A stretch of DNA of 64,000 nucleotides. Origin: Leguminivora glycinivorella (Eukaryota > Arthropoda > Insecta > Lepidoptera > Tortricidae). Below, piece by piece: positions 10,201-18,059 of the stretch. Each line of letters begins with the position of its first letter. Positions within the stretch are counted from its first letter, which is position 1. The notes under the pieces were generated by a model. It saw only the letters and a program-made list of their open reading frames with translations. It was not told where the DNA came from and ran no database searches. Location of the stretch: NCBI RefSeq assembly GCF_023078275.1, contig NC_062996.1:2356001-2420000 (forward strand). The letters run 5' to 3'. Both the position numbers and the translations under genes were made by a program.

Positions 10201-13062
10201 TAATCTAAAAATAGCCAGCTATTTCGAGTTTGTTGCACCCATTAGATGGCTATAAATATATATTTGCATATGGTCACACTTCGGACACTGGCGATCAAAT
10301 ATATGTAACGCCGTGGCTTGCGTGGGCGACAGTCGCGCGATTGTCGCGCGACGGCGATGCGACGCATACGAAATCAAACCTTATCGATATGGAAGTATGA
10401 GAGCAAGACACGGCGTAAGAAGCGCGTTCCTAGCACACAGTATAAGCTCGTGTAAGTGAACGCGTACTATGCTTGTATGAGTGAAATATGACAGGTCGAC
10501 TGTTTGCGTTTTTGACAGGCGCGGCGGTAACTGTGAGGTAACCGAGAGGGGGTGGGCGGCACTTTCAGCGGGGAGCGGGAGTGGCCATACTGTACGATAG
10601 TACTCTTTATTATACTGTGATATAGTCACGCCCTGGTATTTGGCCATGTCAGTCGCACGTGATTGTAACGGATTTGGACTAAGATAAAAAAAAATAAGGT
10701 TACTTTTACCATAGAGGAATAATTAAGGGAAGAGTTGTTACTCCACACATCAGTAAATGCAAATTATTTGTAGTGACATCTAGCGACAATCACGCGTCAA
10801 ATAGCGTAAATTATCAGTACCACTACTCGACATTACACCCTCTATAGCGCAACTTGCCTTCTCGCGCGCGAGTCCATACTTGTAGTCGTTGATATATGGA
10901 CTCGCGCGTGACAAGGCAAGTTGTGCTAAACTTGCTAAAGGGTTAGCCGGTTAGGTGTCAACAGTGTCGCGTCTGCCAAAAATGTAATATTAAAATTAAA
11001 ACAGTTATCAACTTATATTGCAAGCAGAAGGAATTGAAAACAGAGTACTAATTAATACTATTGTAATATTAGCTAAAAATTGTTGAGCATTAAGACTTTT
11101 TGTTCGTCGCGATGGCCAGTGGCAAAGTACGGCCCGCGGGCCAAGTCCGGCCCGCCACCGGTCCTTTGAAATAGTGTGTGATATGGCCAACACTGTAGTA
11201 AAAATGCACTCTAAAATTCCTTCAATTTCGACTCGCAAATCCCGCAATTAAGAAGAAGAATCCCATCCCATCTGTGTAAGAATGTCCTATACTATAATAT
11301 TTATTTAATTAAAAAAGTTTGCCCACCAGTGGTCTAGTAGTTACGAGAGTAGTTATTTAGTTAACGTGGTCTGTGCTTCGCCCGCATACTAAAAGTAATA
11401 TTATTCAAACATAGGACCCCATTTCACCAAGGGGGTAAATTTTGAAAAATCCTTTGTTAGTGCTTCTTATACGGAACTTATAAGGAACCTACGTGCCAAA
11501 TTTGGAATCTCTAGAATCAGGTTTCGGCTGTGCGTTGATATGTCAGTCAATCAGTCAGTCAGTTTCCTCATTTATATATTTAGATCATGTCACTATAAAA
11601 ACGTCTCCTAATTAAAAGAAATGCCGCTCCCCAAATATTATTATTTTTAAATTATTGATTTGCAATAATTCCAAATACACAATACATATTAAATCGTAAC
11701 ATAAAGTATTAAGATTAGTTTTGGCGTGTCCGTTATCAAATTTCACACATACCGCGAATCGTGATCGAATTTCACGGAGCGCAGGATGCTTCAGAAAACG
11801 ACTCCGGCGCATTTTTGTGGCCGCCATTTTGGCTTTTTATATAAACATTCGGGCACAGAATATATAATAGTACCAGTACAGAAGGCTCACTGCTTTGATG
11901 ACCACAAAATGCCGCCTGTCATAATTCTTATTCTTCCCAACATTAACAAACGGACCGTGAAAAGTCAGCCTACCCGAATCAGGGGCGGCTCACTCCGCGA
12001 TTCTTTCGCCGAGCTACAAGTACATGCCGGCGGCCGCGTATTCGCGGCCCATTGTGTGGTGACGACCTTCGCGCGACACAATAGAACACAATGTCGGCTG
12101 CTCGCGTGCGGTCCGTTCGTTGAAGTTGGTAAGAATTGATAGGCGGCATTTTCTACATAGGAATTAGACGATCGGGCTGATGTTACGATCGGCCTCTGCT
12201 TCCAAGCAGTACTTATACCATCAATGTTGGCTGTATTTACTATTTGATGGGTCTTATATATTCCATTACACATATCGTCATTACCAAACTAAGGGACCGG
12301 CCACATCTAAGAGACGCATGTTCTGAGGTGCGGAACGGACGTCCGCGCCACGCCGCCTGAATGTAATTCAAAAAACGTCTCCTCAGTACATTTTGTATAG
12401 GAAGGACGTAAGACGCGCCCCCAGGCGGCGTGGCGGCGGCGTGGCGTGCGCCGCGCCGCCTGGGGCGCGTCTTACGTCCTTCCTATACAAAATGTACTGA
12501 GGAGACGTTTTTTGAATTACATTCAGGCGGCGTGGCGCGGACGTCCGTTGCGCACCGCAAGACATGCGTCTCATGAGTGTGGACGCTGGCTAAAGTGGAG
12601 GCAGGACATGAGGACATGCTGCTAAGCAGAGTGATGACAGGTGGACTAAAATGTGTACGGATTACGGAATGGTGGCCACTTAGGGACTATCCACACTCAG
12701 ACGACGCACGCCGCGTCGCCGGAGTGTAATTTAAAATTTTGGAATTCTTCTGGTAAGACTAGAACTGGTCAGTGACGTAAGAGAGCTAGGTAAACATGTT
12801 CTGCACATTGGAGTGGTGGTGCTTCCACCGCAAGCAGTACTGTTGTGGCGTCATCATGACACTGGCTTTACTATTCGGTCTTATATTACATTACACAGTT
12901 TACACATTACACACCTTTAGCGAGCAGCTGGGCGAACATGTTCTGCACATTGGAGTGGTGGTGCTTCCACCGCAAGCAGTACTGTTGTGGCGTCATCTTC
13001 ATGACACTGGCTTTATTTGGTCGGGCTTATATTTAATTTGTAGATCTGGAATGTTCTGGTAC
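1181..13062 (-). CDS. BTB/POZ-domain protein gene, seven exons traced, 3' end possibly outside window
   Basis: Seven minus-strand exons, in order 12915-13062, 8368-8482, 5715-5868, 3741-3837, 3396-3590, 3148-3220 and 1181-1240, join with GT-AG junctions and compatible phases (1,2,0,1,1,2) into one frame of ~260 residues. Residues 7-140 form a BTB/POZ domain. It opens with QQYCLRWK, then FCDVTL, LRAHRVVLAACSELL, LLDYMYTGEMNV and SQLASLLKTAEELRIKGL, which is the usual insect BTB motif order. Residues 141-260 are low-complexity, rich in Thr, Pro, Lys and Glu, with basic KRQR near the end. Insect BTB proteins of this type are usually nuclear, dimerising transcription or chromatin factors. A DNA-binding module such as zinc fingers would lie in further exons left of position 1, and none is visible here. 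The introns are packed with mobile elements. The BTB identity is secure from the sequence; the orthologue name is not, so no symbol is given. Confidence 0.85.
1514..1793 (-). mobile_element. RTE-like reverse transcriptase C-terminal fragment
   Basis: The minus frame reads KSHRLRRFGHLLRMGSDRA, then RAYLGRPTGGRAAGRPRYRR, and after a disrupted stretch DDWQEAAQDRDKWR. This is the characteristic C-terminal tail of insect non-LTR retrotransposon polyproteins (H-R-L-R-x-F-G-H, G-R-P-x-x-R-W, D-W-x-x-x-A-x-D-R). A plus-strand relative is at 35135-35450. The fragment is truncated and degenerate and sits in the BTB gene's 5-kb 3' region. Confidence 0.7.
1921..2173. mobile_element. MITE with TAGGCTAGTTTCCTA termini
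   Basis: Terminal inverted repeats TAGGCTAGTTTCCTA (1921-1935) and TAGGAAACTAGCCTA (2159-2173). The body (CTTTTTAAGAACTGTCAAAAC, ATTTACTTTATATCT) recurs at 17765-18000 with its left terminus and at 7021-7160 without termini. It is non-coding. The target duplication is not clear; TA is possible. Confidence 0.7.
2391..2414. repeat. (GTAT)n microsatellite
   Basis: Six tandem GTAT units follow GCGTGATT. The sequence before it (TGGGACACAAGCGTGATTGT) resembles a repeat tail, so this may be the simple-sequence end of an old insertion. Confidence 0.8.
2415..3000. other. AT-rich intron, nothing recognised
   Basis: This lies between exons 6 and 7 of the BTB gene. I see no second coding exon and no clear terminal repeats, only A/T runs. 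Confidence 0.5.
3001..3142. mobile_element. Right-end fragment of 520-bp MITE family
   Basis: The sequence (AATGAACAATTTTTTCGATA, TTTTAGCATTTTCGCTCCTG) matches the right end of the full copy at 55603-56117 and, inverted, the start of the copy at 49240-49758. Only the right third is present. Its end lies within a few bases of the exon 6 splice donor. Confidence 0.6.
3148..3220 (-). CDS. BTB gene exon 6 (linker, PPPLIKLPTKEK)
   Basis: A 73-nt exon between acceptor CTTGTCCCGCAG (ending 3221) and donor GACAC/GTAAGT (3147), entry phase 1, exit phase 2. It encodes (G)GPPPLIKLPTKEKTSPLKRE followed by FSD(T). It is short, and the support is splice signals plus frame continuity and composition rather than a domain. 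A mobile-element fragment ends about five bases beyond its donor. Confidence 0.7.
3396..3590 (-). CDS. BTB gene exon 5 (low-complexity linker)
   Basis: Acceptor TTTTAATTTAG (ending 3591), donor CAATG/GTAAGT (3395), 195 nt, entry and exit phase 1. It begins D-S-L followed by a run of Thr (TTTTTTATTEP) and continues as Lys/Pro/Asp/Glu-rich, probably disordered sequence with repeated KRP motifs, ending EKFSVN(G). The Thr run is coded by ACA/ACG repeats and may vary in length. This linker is expected between a BTB domain and a C-terminal DNA-binding module. Confidence 0.78.
3741..3837 (-). CDS. BTB gene exon 4 (end of BTB domain)
   Basis: This 97-nt exon lies between acceptor TTTATTCCAG (ending 3838) and donor ATACAG/GTACAT (3740). 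It encodes SQLASLLKTAEELRIKGL followed by TDIRWNNKDEPPDT, the last two helices of an insect BTB domain. Entry is phase 0 from exon 3 and exit is phase 1. The helix pair is a very strong match to the family consensus. Confidence 0.87.
4316..4597. repeat. Dispersed repeat, copy 1 (unoccupied site)
   Basis: This stretch, from TTTTTTGCAAATATGTAATT to GCGTTTTGACCCAAACTAAC, recurs at 34228-34505 plus 35017-35035, where a hAT-type element is inserted. Internal landmarks are CACAAGCTTTTATCGC, CGATGGGGATACGACG and CATCATCAGATCAGCTCC. There is no frame or terminal repeats. The copy lies in BTB intron 3. Confidence 0.7.
4833..5063. mobile_element. 231-bp element, 7-bp target duplication ACTACAG
   Basis: It begins CACAGTATAATAAAGAGTAC and ends TGTCCGAGGTGTG, and ACTACAG flanks both ends (4826-4832, 5064-5070). 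Family copies are at 10275-10619 (reverse, flanks ATATGGT/ATATAGT), 20123-20352 (flanks GCTAAAC) and a 5'-truncated piece at 27786-27952. Consistent 7-bp duplications define the ends. The 150-codon open frame across it is incidental. The superfamily is uncertain. Confidence 0.8.
5149..5714 (-). repeat. 141-bp tandem array of duplicated BTB-core exon ends
   Basis: Directly after exon 3, four further copies of its last ~105 nt plus ~36 nt of intron start follow head-to-tail. Their MYTG(E/G)MN Met codons are at 5603, 5465, 5324 and 5183 (period 141, once 138). Each keeps GTAAGT, with donor GT at 5573, 5435, 5294 and 5153. Each copy is open except the second extra one, where a 3-nt deletion changes GGC-GCG-GAA to GGG-TAA (stop at 5496-5498). 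A pyrimidine-rich TTCTAG lies at each junction, but its reading phase does not fit exon 2, and the 31-nt spacing is too short for an intron. Substitutions (E to G, H to Y, P to L) show the copies have drifted. Confidence 0.9.
5715..5868 (-). CDS. BTB gene exon 3 (BTB core)
   Basis: The acceptor TTCTTATTCCAG (ending 5869) starts an exon reading (R)VVLAACSELLGALLG, EPVLVIDGAEPKHLKALLDY, MYTGEMNVHH, with donor CAC/GTAAGT at 5714. It supplies the central helices and the highly conserved LLDYMYTGEMNV stretch. Only this copy has the VVLAACSE head and a correctly phased acceptor. The four repeat copies that follow start after it. Because 141 bp is a multiple of three, failure to use this donor would extend the frame through one more copy before a TAA. 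Confidence 0.88.
6011..6593. mobile_element. Foldback element (GGCCAACGG termini)
   Basis: Inverted ends GGCCCCTGTACACATATGGC at left and CCATATGTGTACAGCGGCC at right, the match continuing through CAACGGTTTCACCAACCC. The GC-rich arms flank an AT-rich centre (6230-6440). It lies in BTB intron 2. Open frames inside it are short and not conserved. Confidence 0.65.
6797..7016 (+). repeat. Dispersed repeat with internal (GTCT)n, copy 1
   Basis: The family consensus begins CCCCGACGCAAAAACGA(C/T)GGGG, has a GTCTGTCTG tract, GGCATCGTAGCTCCCGAACG and GTCGGGAGTGTTCTTAGCCA, and ends near CTATGTCGCGGTCGGGGG. Seven copies occur in the window in both orientations: here, 7163-7955 (split), 9686-9891, 19585-19790, 28386-28618, 43236-43450 and 43684-43929. 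It is non-coding. The internal microsatellite is typical of Lepidoptera dispersed repeats. The class is unknown. Confidence 0.7.
7017..7160. mobile_element. Internal fragment of the TAGGCTAG MITE
   Basis: It matches the middle of the element at 1921-2173 and 17765-18000 (AAGAACTGTCAAAACGAT, GTGACGTCACGGTCAACTCA, CATTTACTTTATATCT). Both terminal repeats are missing. It sits between two oppositely oriented copies of the GTCT-tract repeat. Confidence 0.6.
7200..7750. mobile_element. AGGGTTCCGTA...ACGGAACCCTA element nested in GTCT-tract repeat
   Basis: Inverted ends AGGGTTCCGTAGT and ACTACGGAACCCTA bound most of it, with a CCGT/GTCC microsatellite at ~7262-7292. It separates the two halves of a reverse copy of the GTCT-tract repeat (7163-7200 and 7752-7955), so it inserted later. 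No protein is encoded. Confidence 0.6.
7752..7955 (-). repeat. Dispersed repeat with GTCT tract, copy 2 (second half)
   Basis: Reverse-orientation copy of the family described at 6797, with CAGACAGACA repeats at 7858-7906 and the CGTCGTTTTTGCGTCGGGG terminus at 7926-7946. Its other end is at 7163-7200. Confidence 0.7.
8368..8482 (-). CDS. BTB gene exon 2 (BTB strands, FCDVTL to AHR)
   Basis: The 115-nt exon lies between acceptor ATTTTCCAG (8483-8491) and donor CACAG/GTTCGT (8367). It encodes residues ~30-68: (E)RFCDVTLYCSP, an insert with SSKDLVDPDS, then RGVSLRAH and the split Arg of the conserved AHR. The loop between the first two BTB strands is longer than usual (about 25 residues between DVTL and LRAH). 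Entry phase 1 and exit phase 2 fit exons 1 and 3. Confidence 0.85.
8661..9092 (-). mobile_element. tRNA-derived SINE, split by a MITE
   Basis: On the minus strand a tRNA-like head (9015-9092) has an A box (TGGCTCAGTCGG) and a B box (GTTCGAATCCC). The body continues GGGCATTTATTTGTGTGATG, GAGTCATGGATG and TATATAAGTATGTATTTATC to a TATTTATT tail. The same family is at 59705-60180 (plus), 45033-45196 (body only) and 27480-27560. The MITE at 8738-8892 splits the body. Confidence 0.85.
8738..8892. mobile_element. MITE inserted in SINE (AGTCGACTACAAAGAGATGT termini)
   Basis: Inverted ends AGTCGACTACAAAGAGATGT and ACATCTCTTTGTAGTCGACT are flanked by TAC on both sides. The SINE continues on either side, so the boundaries are certain. 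A half copy is at 29699-29750. It includes ATTCTTACACAGATTGAATG, also seen at 27090, which suggests the MITE captured or overlaps another repeat. Confidence 0.75.
9374..9605. mobile_element. GC-rich foldback MITE (ACGCCGCCTGAATGTAATT family), copy 1
   Basis: The palindromic element has CCACGCCGCCTGAATGTAAT, CGTCTCCTCAGTACATTTTG and the complementary arm ATTCAGGCGGCGTGGCGGAG. Other copies are at 12293-12592 (most complete), 20812-21200 (compound) and 37784-37923 (split). The CpG-rich arms contrast with the AT-rich surroundings. Confidence 0.7.
9686..9891 (-). repeat. Dispersed repeat with GTCT tract, copy 3
   Basis: Reverse copy of the family at 6797: CCTGACCGCGACATAGTGGA, GAGCTACGATGCCACAGACA and CGTCGTTTTTGCGTCGGGGG. 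Confidence 0.7.
10275..10619. mobile_element. Reverse copy of the 7-bp-TSD element, with nested insertion
   Basis: Reverse of 4833-5063, flanked by ATATGGT (10268-10274) and ATATAGT (10620-10626), six of seven bases identical. A ~100-bp GC-rich insertion at ~10307-10409 with inverted ends AACGCCGTG and CACGGCGT interrupts it near one end. Confidence 0.75.
10846..10927. repeat. GC-rich hairpin
   Basis: Two 33-bp arms, AGCGCAACTTGCCTTCTCGC plus GCGCGAGTCCATA and the reverse complement, surround a ~16-bp loop. It is probably a small foldback MITE, and no duplication is evident at the edges. Sequence around it (10745-10845) shares ACATCTAGCGA with the element at 41725. Confidence 0.6.
10928..11830. 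other. Intron sequence, nothing recognised
   Basis: AT-rich sequence in BTB intron 1. A CGGCCCGCGGGCC-type GC patch near 11125-11160 stands out but gives no protein or terminal repeats. There are no splice-flanked frames. Confidence 0.45.
11831..12170. mobile_element. Rearranged copy of the CAGGGGCGGCTCACTCC element
   Basis: The left part (11851-11960) is the reverse of 60015-60109, and the right part (11981-12160) is the direct copy of 59881-60040, so the two halves are inverted about ~11970. GGCGGCTCACTCCGCG, CGGCGGCCGCG and GACGACCTTCGC mark it. A third partial copy is at 43150-43235. Confidence 0.65.
12293..12592. mobile_element. Near-perfect foldback MITE (ACGCCGCC family), copy 2
   Basis: The arms at 12309-12432 and 12462-12585 are inverted with few mismatches (GAGACGCATG ends, CGTCTCCTCAGTACATTTTG inside), and the centre is a CG-rich palindrome (GGCGGCGTGGCGTGCGCCGC). 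It lies about 200 bp from the duplicated BTB start exon. Confidence 0.75.
12795..12885 (-). pseudogene. Truncated tandem duplicate of BTB start exon
   Basis: This ~90-bp stretch is nearly identical to 12937-13030 and lies 142 bp away in direct orientation. It again encodes M-T-P-Q-Q-Y-C-L-R-W-K and ends ...QNMF, but then reads Thr-stop (ACC TAG) and has lost the AQLLAK end and the GT donor. It also lacks three bases present at the start codon region of the real exon. Without a donor it cannot serve as a start exon, so it is read as a dead partial duplication. Confidence 0.75.
12915..13062 (-). CDS. BTB gene exon 1 (start exon; coding 12915-13002)
   Basis: The ATG at 13002-13000 opens 29 codons, MKMTPQQYCLRWKHHHSNVQ followed by NMFAQLLAK, ending phase 1 at the donor AAAG/GTGTGT (12914). 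The split codon plus the next exon reads ...LLAK-E-RFCDVTL, exactly the N-terminal strand and first helix expected of an insect BTB domain. A second in-frame ATG at 12996 could also start translation. Upstream, a good pyrimidine-rich acceptor (TTCTCTTGTTCCAG, ending at 13063) suggests that 13003-13062 is 5'UTR of an internal exon, with the promoter further right. A truncated duplicate lies 142 bp downstream in intron 1. Confidence 0.85.
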
Positions 13063-13214
13063 CTGGAACAAGAGAAAACATAATTAAGTATATCTTAACG
13101 TTTCAATACGCAGACCGAAATATGGCGCTGGTTGGCAAGCTTAATGCACGGCCAAGCGGTGTCCGACCCTTTAAAACGGTACGATACTGTTGACTTATCC
13201 AGACAACCAAACAT

Positions 13215-14068
13215 TGTAAATTATTGTACTTACTTTTTGGGATAATAAATACCAAGCAACCTCATTACCTATTTGAAAAGTTATCGTTTTCCTCCCGCCC
13301 AATGAGAGAAGCGATTCGACTCCTCTGTTCAAGACACGGCAGCTCTGCAGCATTTCGTGGCAGTTTTCGCTACTCTGCCACGAAGTGCTGGAACAACATA
13401 CCCCTCCCATACGCAACTGCAAAACATTATTTTCCTTCAAACTTAAATTCAAGCAATATCTTTTTAGCTTGCAACTGCCGTGTTCTTCGCGTTCCGTACA
13501 TCACATTTAGGTAATTTAATGCAAGTAGCCTTTAGCCGTAACACTGTGCGTACCTACCTAATACATACTTAAATGACTTTCTCTATGTCTGAACGGCGTT
13601 ACAACGATAACTATGAGTATGAGTGTTTAGTTGTTTAAAATCTGATGACTATTTAATTTTATAAACTACTTACGTAATATTTATATATTTTACTTTATTA
13701 TATATTTAATACATTCACAGACCTGTTTATATATTATTTAAATAATTGCTATCCACTTCCTTATTTTAATCAAATCACTTTTTTTTTGTTCCTTATATTG
13801 GCACTGCCTTTAGTTTTCTGAGCTATCTTCTTACTTCCTGGGCTTCACGGAAGACCAGCGCTGTAGCATTATATGCTGGAGCATATGCTGAGGGAGTCCT
13901 TTTGTGGCCTCTATCTGCAGCATCAGCACCTTTTGTTGTATTTAATAATAAGCAATATAGTTTTAAGTATTTAGTTCCTAAGATCTCTTTTTTTCTTTCT
14001 TTTTTAATGTATGTGATGCTGTATGATGGTTTCTGCAATAAACATTTTTCTATTCTATTCTATTCTAA
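13215..14068 (+). mobile_element. Non-LTR retrotransposon 3' part with (TTCTA)n tail
   Basis: Plus frames read SSAAFRGSFRYSATKCWNNI and, after a one-base frameshift, RNCKTLFSFKLKFKQYLFSL. This is the usual carboxy end of insect non-LTR polyproteins. An AT-rich 3'UTR follows, then CAATAAACATTTTTCTATTC with TTCTA repeats ending at ~14068. It is truncated at its 5' end and broken by the frameshift. It runs opposite to the BTB gene just upstream of its start exon. Confidence 0.7.
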
Positions 14069-14178
14069 ATGATTCGTTCAGTAGTAGTTATAGTTTAAAA
14101 AAAAAAAAGCATGTAATATCTTTGTCTTTTCTGTGTGTAATATGTTGTTTTCCATAATTTTGTTCATGTTACCTGTCG

Positions 14179-14343
14179 TGATTGTTTTTCACCGGATGGT
14201 TTGACCGGAAGATCAGCGCTGGAAGTCGCCAGCAATATGCTGAGGTTAAACCATTTCGTGGCACCTTCTCGTTTTTATGTGTTCCTATTTGTAATATTTT
14301 TCTCTTTTGTGTGTTTACGAATAAAATGTATTCTATTCTAATA
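14179..14343 (+). mobile_element. Second non-LTR 3'UTR with TTCTA tail
   Basis: It shares the GACCGGAAGATCAGCGCTGG / AATATGCTGA wording with the 3'UTR of the preceding element (13850-13890) and ends AATAAAATGTATTCTATTCT. Only ~165 bp of untranslated tail is present. Confidence 0.6.
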
Positions 14344-14445
14344 CACATTAACAAATGTAATAGATCTGTATGTCCACTAAATCATTTCTGTCAGAAAAAT
14401 TAAAAAAGGGCGATAGTTTAAAAAATGGTTAAACACTAGTAACTA

Positions 14446-14854
14446 AGGTACAGCGGGGCAAATCTCGACTGGGAGGCAAATGTAACTGGTCCATTTTTTT
14501 CATGTTTTACAATGTTTGCATTAATAAATAGTGTCCACCGGTTATATATGGTAGGCGTGTTCAGTGGATACATTGTAGAACTCAACATTATAGTGTAATA
14601 ATGGAAAAAATGGATTAGTTGAGCAATTCCCGAATAGTTTGTACATTTGGATCACGTCTCTGATTTTGATAAAAATTGGTAGGCTGATAGAGTCCATGAT
14701 GCTGAGCAAGATCCACTAGGTTTCCCAAAATGTCCTAGGTTGTTTGTATGAAACCTTCCTTTTTTGTTACCATATTTCTATACATTTTCGGTAACAAAAA
14801 AGGAAGAAAGAAAAGAAGAATTGTCTCCCAGTCGAGATTTGCCCCGCTGTACCT
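14446..14854. mobile_element. Tc1/mariner-like MITE (AGGTACAGCGGGGCAAAT ends), carrying a nested foldback
   Basis: The ends AGGTACAGCGGGGCAAATCT and its complement are flanked by TA (14444-14445, 14855-14856). Inside, 14620-14815 is one arm and the centre of the GCAATTCCCGAAAAG foldback family (complete at 27166-27482). A second copy of the host MITE at ~37926-38744 carries a different insertion. Confidence 0.75.
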
Positions 14855-15293
14855 TAAACAAGGATAGCTTTTCACTTTGTAGTATATCACCAGTAAGCAA
14901 GATACTTTTGCTCGATGCTTTGCTTATTTAAATAAAATGTTGTGATGCATGAGGTTTCTGTGTTGTGTGTGTGTGTGTGTAGCCAAAGTGGCATTTTCCA
15001 AAGTCATCCCCTATCCCTTCCCAATGCGCCTTTTTGCAGAACACTCGGATATTTTGCTGCTAAGTCGGACAGAGAAAGAACGACTTAAATCATTATCTAT
15101 CCCTCTCAGCAGTGTCCTAAGAAAAGTTAGATGTAAATACCCCAAAATGGTAAAGGATTCGCCAAAACTACCTTCCTGAGACAATTTTTCATTTCAACAT
15201 ATAAAAATGTTCCACTATTAAAAGTTATCTAGCTTAACGTCATTAAACATTATCTATTTCTCATAGACATACCTACCCAAATGTTATTTTGGA
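14855..15293. other. Intergenic sequence with (GT)n tract
   Basis: A short GT microsatellite is at ~14964-14981. The rest is AT-rich with no domain or splice-supported exon on either strand. Confidence 0.45.
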
Positions 15294-15301
15294 ACGATAA
15301 G

Positions 15302-15749
15302 TAGGCTTGTGTCGTTCACGAACTATGAACTGTTAGGAATAAAATCCCATCAATGACCGAAATGAACTGAATCTTTCCGTGCTCTGAGAATCGGTCTTTG
15401 CTCATTTAGTTCAGTATAGGATCGGCGAGCGCGAGCGGTTTGGATCGAGAACGAGCGTGTGATTGCGCCGACCGAGAGCGAGAGCTAATTAGCAGAGCAA
15501 CAAAAAACGTCAAGTTTTCATATTAAACTTCGGTTACTTACAACCTTTCGGCCCGGAATGTTACTGTCTGTGGACTATTCGTATCATTTTGACACTATTC
15601 GGTCCCATTCTTTCTGATCATTCCGACCGCAGTGGTCGCTGGTCTGGCTGAACTAAATGAGCAAAAGACCTAAAAGAGCAAACTAGTTCGTGGGAGCGAT
15701 TGAACGAGATCGGAGCGCTCCGATCAACGAACGAAACGGCACAAGCCTA
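15302..15749. mobile_element. hAT-type non-autonomous element, TSD ACGATAAG
   Basis: Termini TAGGCTTGTGTCGTTC and GAACGAAACGGCACAAGCCTA-type ends are flanked by a perfect 8-bp ACGATAAG (15294-15301, 15750-15757). 8-bp duplications and such termini are typical of hAT. There is no transposase. A second copy is at 38797-39322 (GTCCAGT) and a partial reverse copy at 37479-37783. Confidence 0.85.
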
Positions 15750-15879
15750 ACGATAAGGGCTAAACCTCTGACACTCTTATCAGTTTCCAAAAACACTGGC
15801 AAATTTACATTTAGACTTATCTACATATATTTTAAGCTGTTCATACGACTATTTGGTTTTGAGTCGTTTACATAGAAGC

Positions 15880-16337
15880 ACTTGGAAGTAAGGGGTGTAT
15901 GTTTATATGAAATATGTTGTAGTTAGAACGTTTTGGAATTGATAGAGTTATGTATTCTCGATAGCGCTATCTGTTTTTCGAGTCGAAAACTGTTTAAAAA
16001 TGTGGCGTGATTATGTGTACTTTGTATGTTTATCGTGTTTTGGTGGTCAAAAGAGTGAATATTATAAAATATGTTTTTGATGAAAGTTTGATATAATATT
16101 ACTTTTGCCGATTCGTCATACACGTACACTGATGCACAATAGATAACACCCTTGATACCCTTCTGTCACATTTCATCATCATCATCATCATCATATCAGC
16201 CCTTTATCGCCCACTGCTGAGCATAGGCCTCTCTTCTAGTACGCCACTGTCACATTTATTGACAATGATTTAAGATTAAACTTGGTATTTACTGGTACAC
16301 TGTCGAGCACTGATACTTAATAGTTATTTGTTATACA
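15880..16337. other. Intergenic sequence with (CAT)n
   Basis: A CATCATCATC tract is at ~16174-16193, followed by CAGCCCTTTATCGCCCACTG, a dispersed-repeat phrase. No exon is supported. Confidence 0.45.
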
Positions 16338-16760
16338 AGGGGGCAAAGTTGTATTTTAACGTCGAGTGTGGAATTGAAAAACGAACAAGTGAAAGGATTC
16401 TATAGTTGAACCACGAGCGAAGCGAGTGGTTCGAGAATAGAATCCTGAACTTGCGAGTTTTTTAACACACGAGAAGTAAAATACATTTGCACCCGAGTGT
16501 AACACAAAACTTTTCCCCTCACTATAGCGAGGAAACTACAACGCAAAAAATGCGTTTATCACTGCTTTCAATAGTTCCACAGGTGGTAAATCGTCTTAAT
16601 TACTAGATTCACCCACTTTTATCAATTTTAAAGCTGTTAATTTGACTTTATTCAAGGTCTAATTACTTTACCCACTAGTGGATAAAATGCGTTTTTACCC
16701 GCTGGTATTAAAGGACAAAACACGTGTTTCCGAGCTAGTGAGGGGAAAACCTTTTTAGTT
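16338..16760. mobile_element. Likely MITE with AAACGAACAAGTGAAAGG/CACTAGCTCGG arms
   Basis: Inverted phrases (AAGGATTCTATAGTTGAACC and GGTTCGAGAATAGAATCCT; CCCCTCACTATAGCG and CTAGTGAGGGGAAAA) suggest a compound foldback. The boundaries are not defined. Confidence 0.4.
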
Positions 16761-17764
16761 CGAGAGATCAATCAGTCCGATTTGTGCTTCAATAACCTAC
16801 ATACATACTAAATAAAGGTTGAGAATCGTACTTAATACACTGTAAAACTGACCGAGTATAAAACGAAAACATATTTTCTAGGAAACCAATCCTTAAAAGT
16901 CTTAAAACCACATAAGTCTAAACGAGAGTTTCATTCCTACTTATGCCTTACCGTGACTAAGTTCGCGGCCATACGCGTTGAAAACAAAAAAACAACATAA
17001 GAAGAAAGAAGAATTGGTGAACCTCAGGACTGGGCCGTTACATAAGGTCAACGAATTTTAATCCTAGGCCACTCTAGAACCCTGTCTTATTGACACCATG
17101 TTCTATTTGCCTAGAAATCACACTAACGTTTACTGTGTAAAGGTTCTACAACTTCTATTAACCTACAGTAAGGGTCTCACATATCGGCGCAGAATCGACT
17201 TTTGCCCATAAAATTCGCTCATGTATTGAAATAGTGTTCTAAAATCTTGTATTAAAAATATAGTGGTCTAAGTTTTACGCTGGTTCGCCAAATAGTTTAA
17301 CTCGCATTGGCGTTGTAAGCGAAGGAATACGCGACCAGTTTAGAAAATACACCTTAACAATACCAAAACGTTCTAACACTTACATTTAAACATCAAATTT
17401 AAACTTTACTACAATATGATATGGTATTAATTCAAGTAGTCTGACTTTCCCGTAATAGATATACTGTAGTTTAGCGATTATGATTTTGTTCGTAGTAAGT
17501 ATAAGGTATATTTTGATTGGTCGGATAATGTAAGATATGGCTTTGCGGTATTATAATGGTGGAGCTAATTTTATTTTTCTCAGAATGGTACAAAAAGCGC
17601 AGTTGCAAGAGCGTTGCATTTATAACGGTTGAGCAATGGTTACTATAGGGTTACCGATCATGAATAAACCTTTTTAGCTAGTAACCAATTGAAGTTAATT
17701 AATCTTAAAGTATTATTGTTTACTAAGCCGAAAGGCACTATATCAAATAAAAAATAATTGCTAA
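16761..17764. other. Intergenic, one MITE relic
   Basis: 17041-17170 belongs to a family with CCTAGGCCACTCTAGAACCC and GTTTACTGTGTAAAGGTTCT that also occurs at 24600-24720, 25313-25400 and 56651-56790. Nothing else is recognised. Confidence 0.5.
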
Positions 17765-18000
17765 TAGGCTAGTTTCCTATTACTAGTCAAATCAGCTTCT
17801 TTTTAAGAACTGTCAAAACGATTTGCAAATATGGAATTACTATGAAATACTGAGGAGTGACGTCACGGTCAACTCATTTACTTTATATCTCTCTCTTCGA
17901 CTTATTAAATAGAAATTATGTTTAAACATAACTACTGTCCATATTTTTCTTCTAATTATTGTGATGCTTTATATCGGGCACTGCATAAAGTTCCATTTTC
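17765..18000. mobile_element. TAGGCTAGTTTCCTA MITE, right end missing
   Basis: Direct copy of 1921-2173 from TAGGCTAGTTTCCTA to CTTCTAATTATTGTGATGC. The right inverted terminus is absent. Confidence 0.65.
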
Positions 18001-18059
18001 AAAATCATTTTGAGATAGCACTACTTGGCTTATTAGTTAGCGTATGCAGTTTTTTCACG

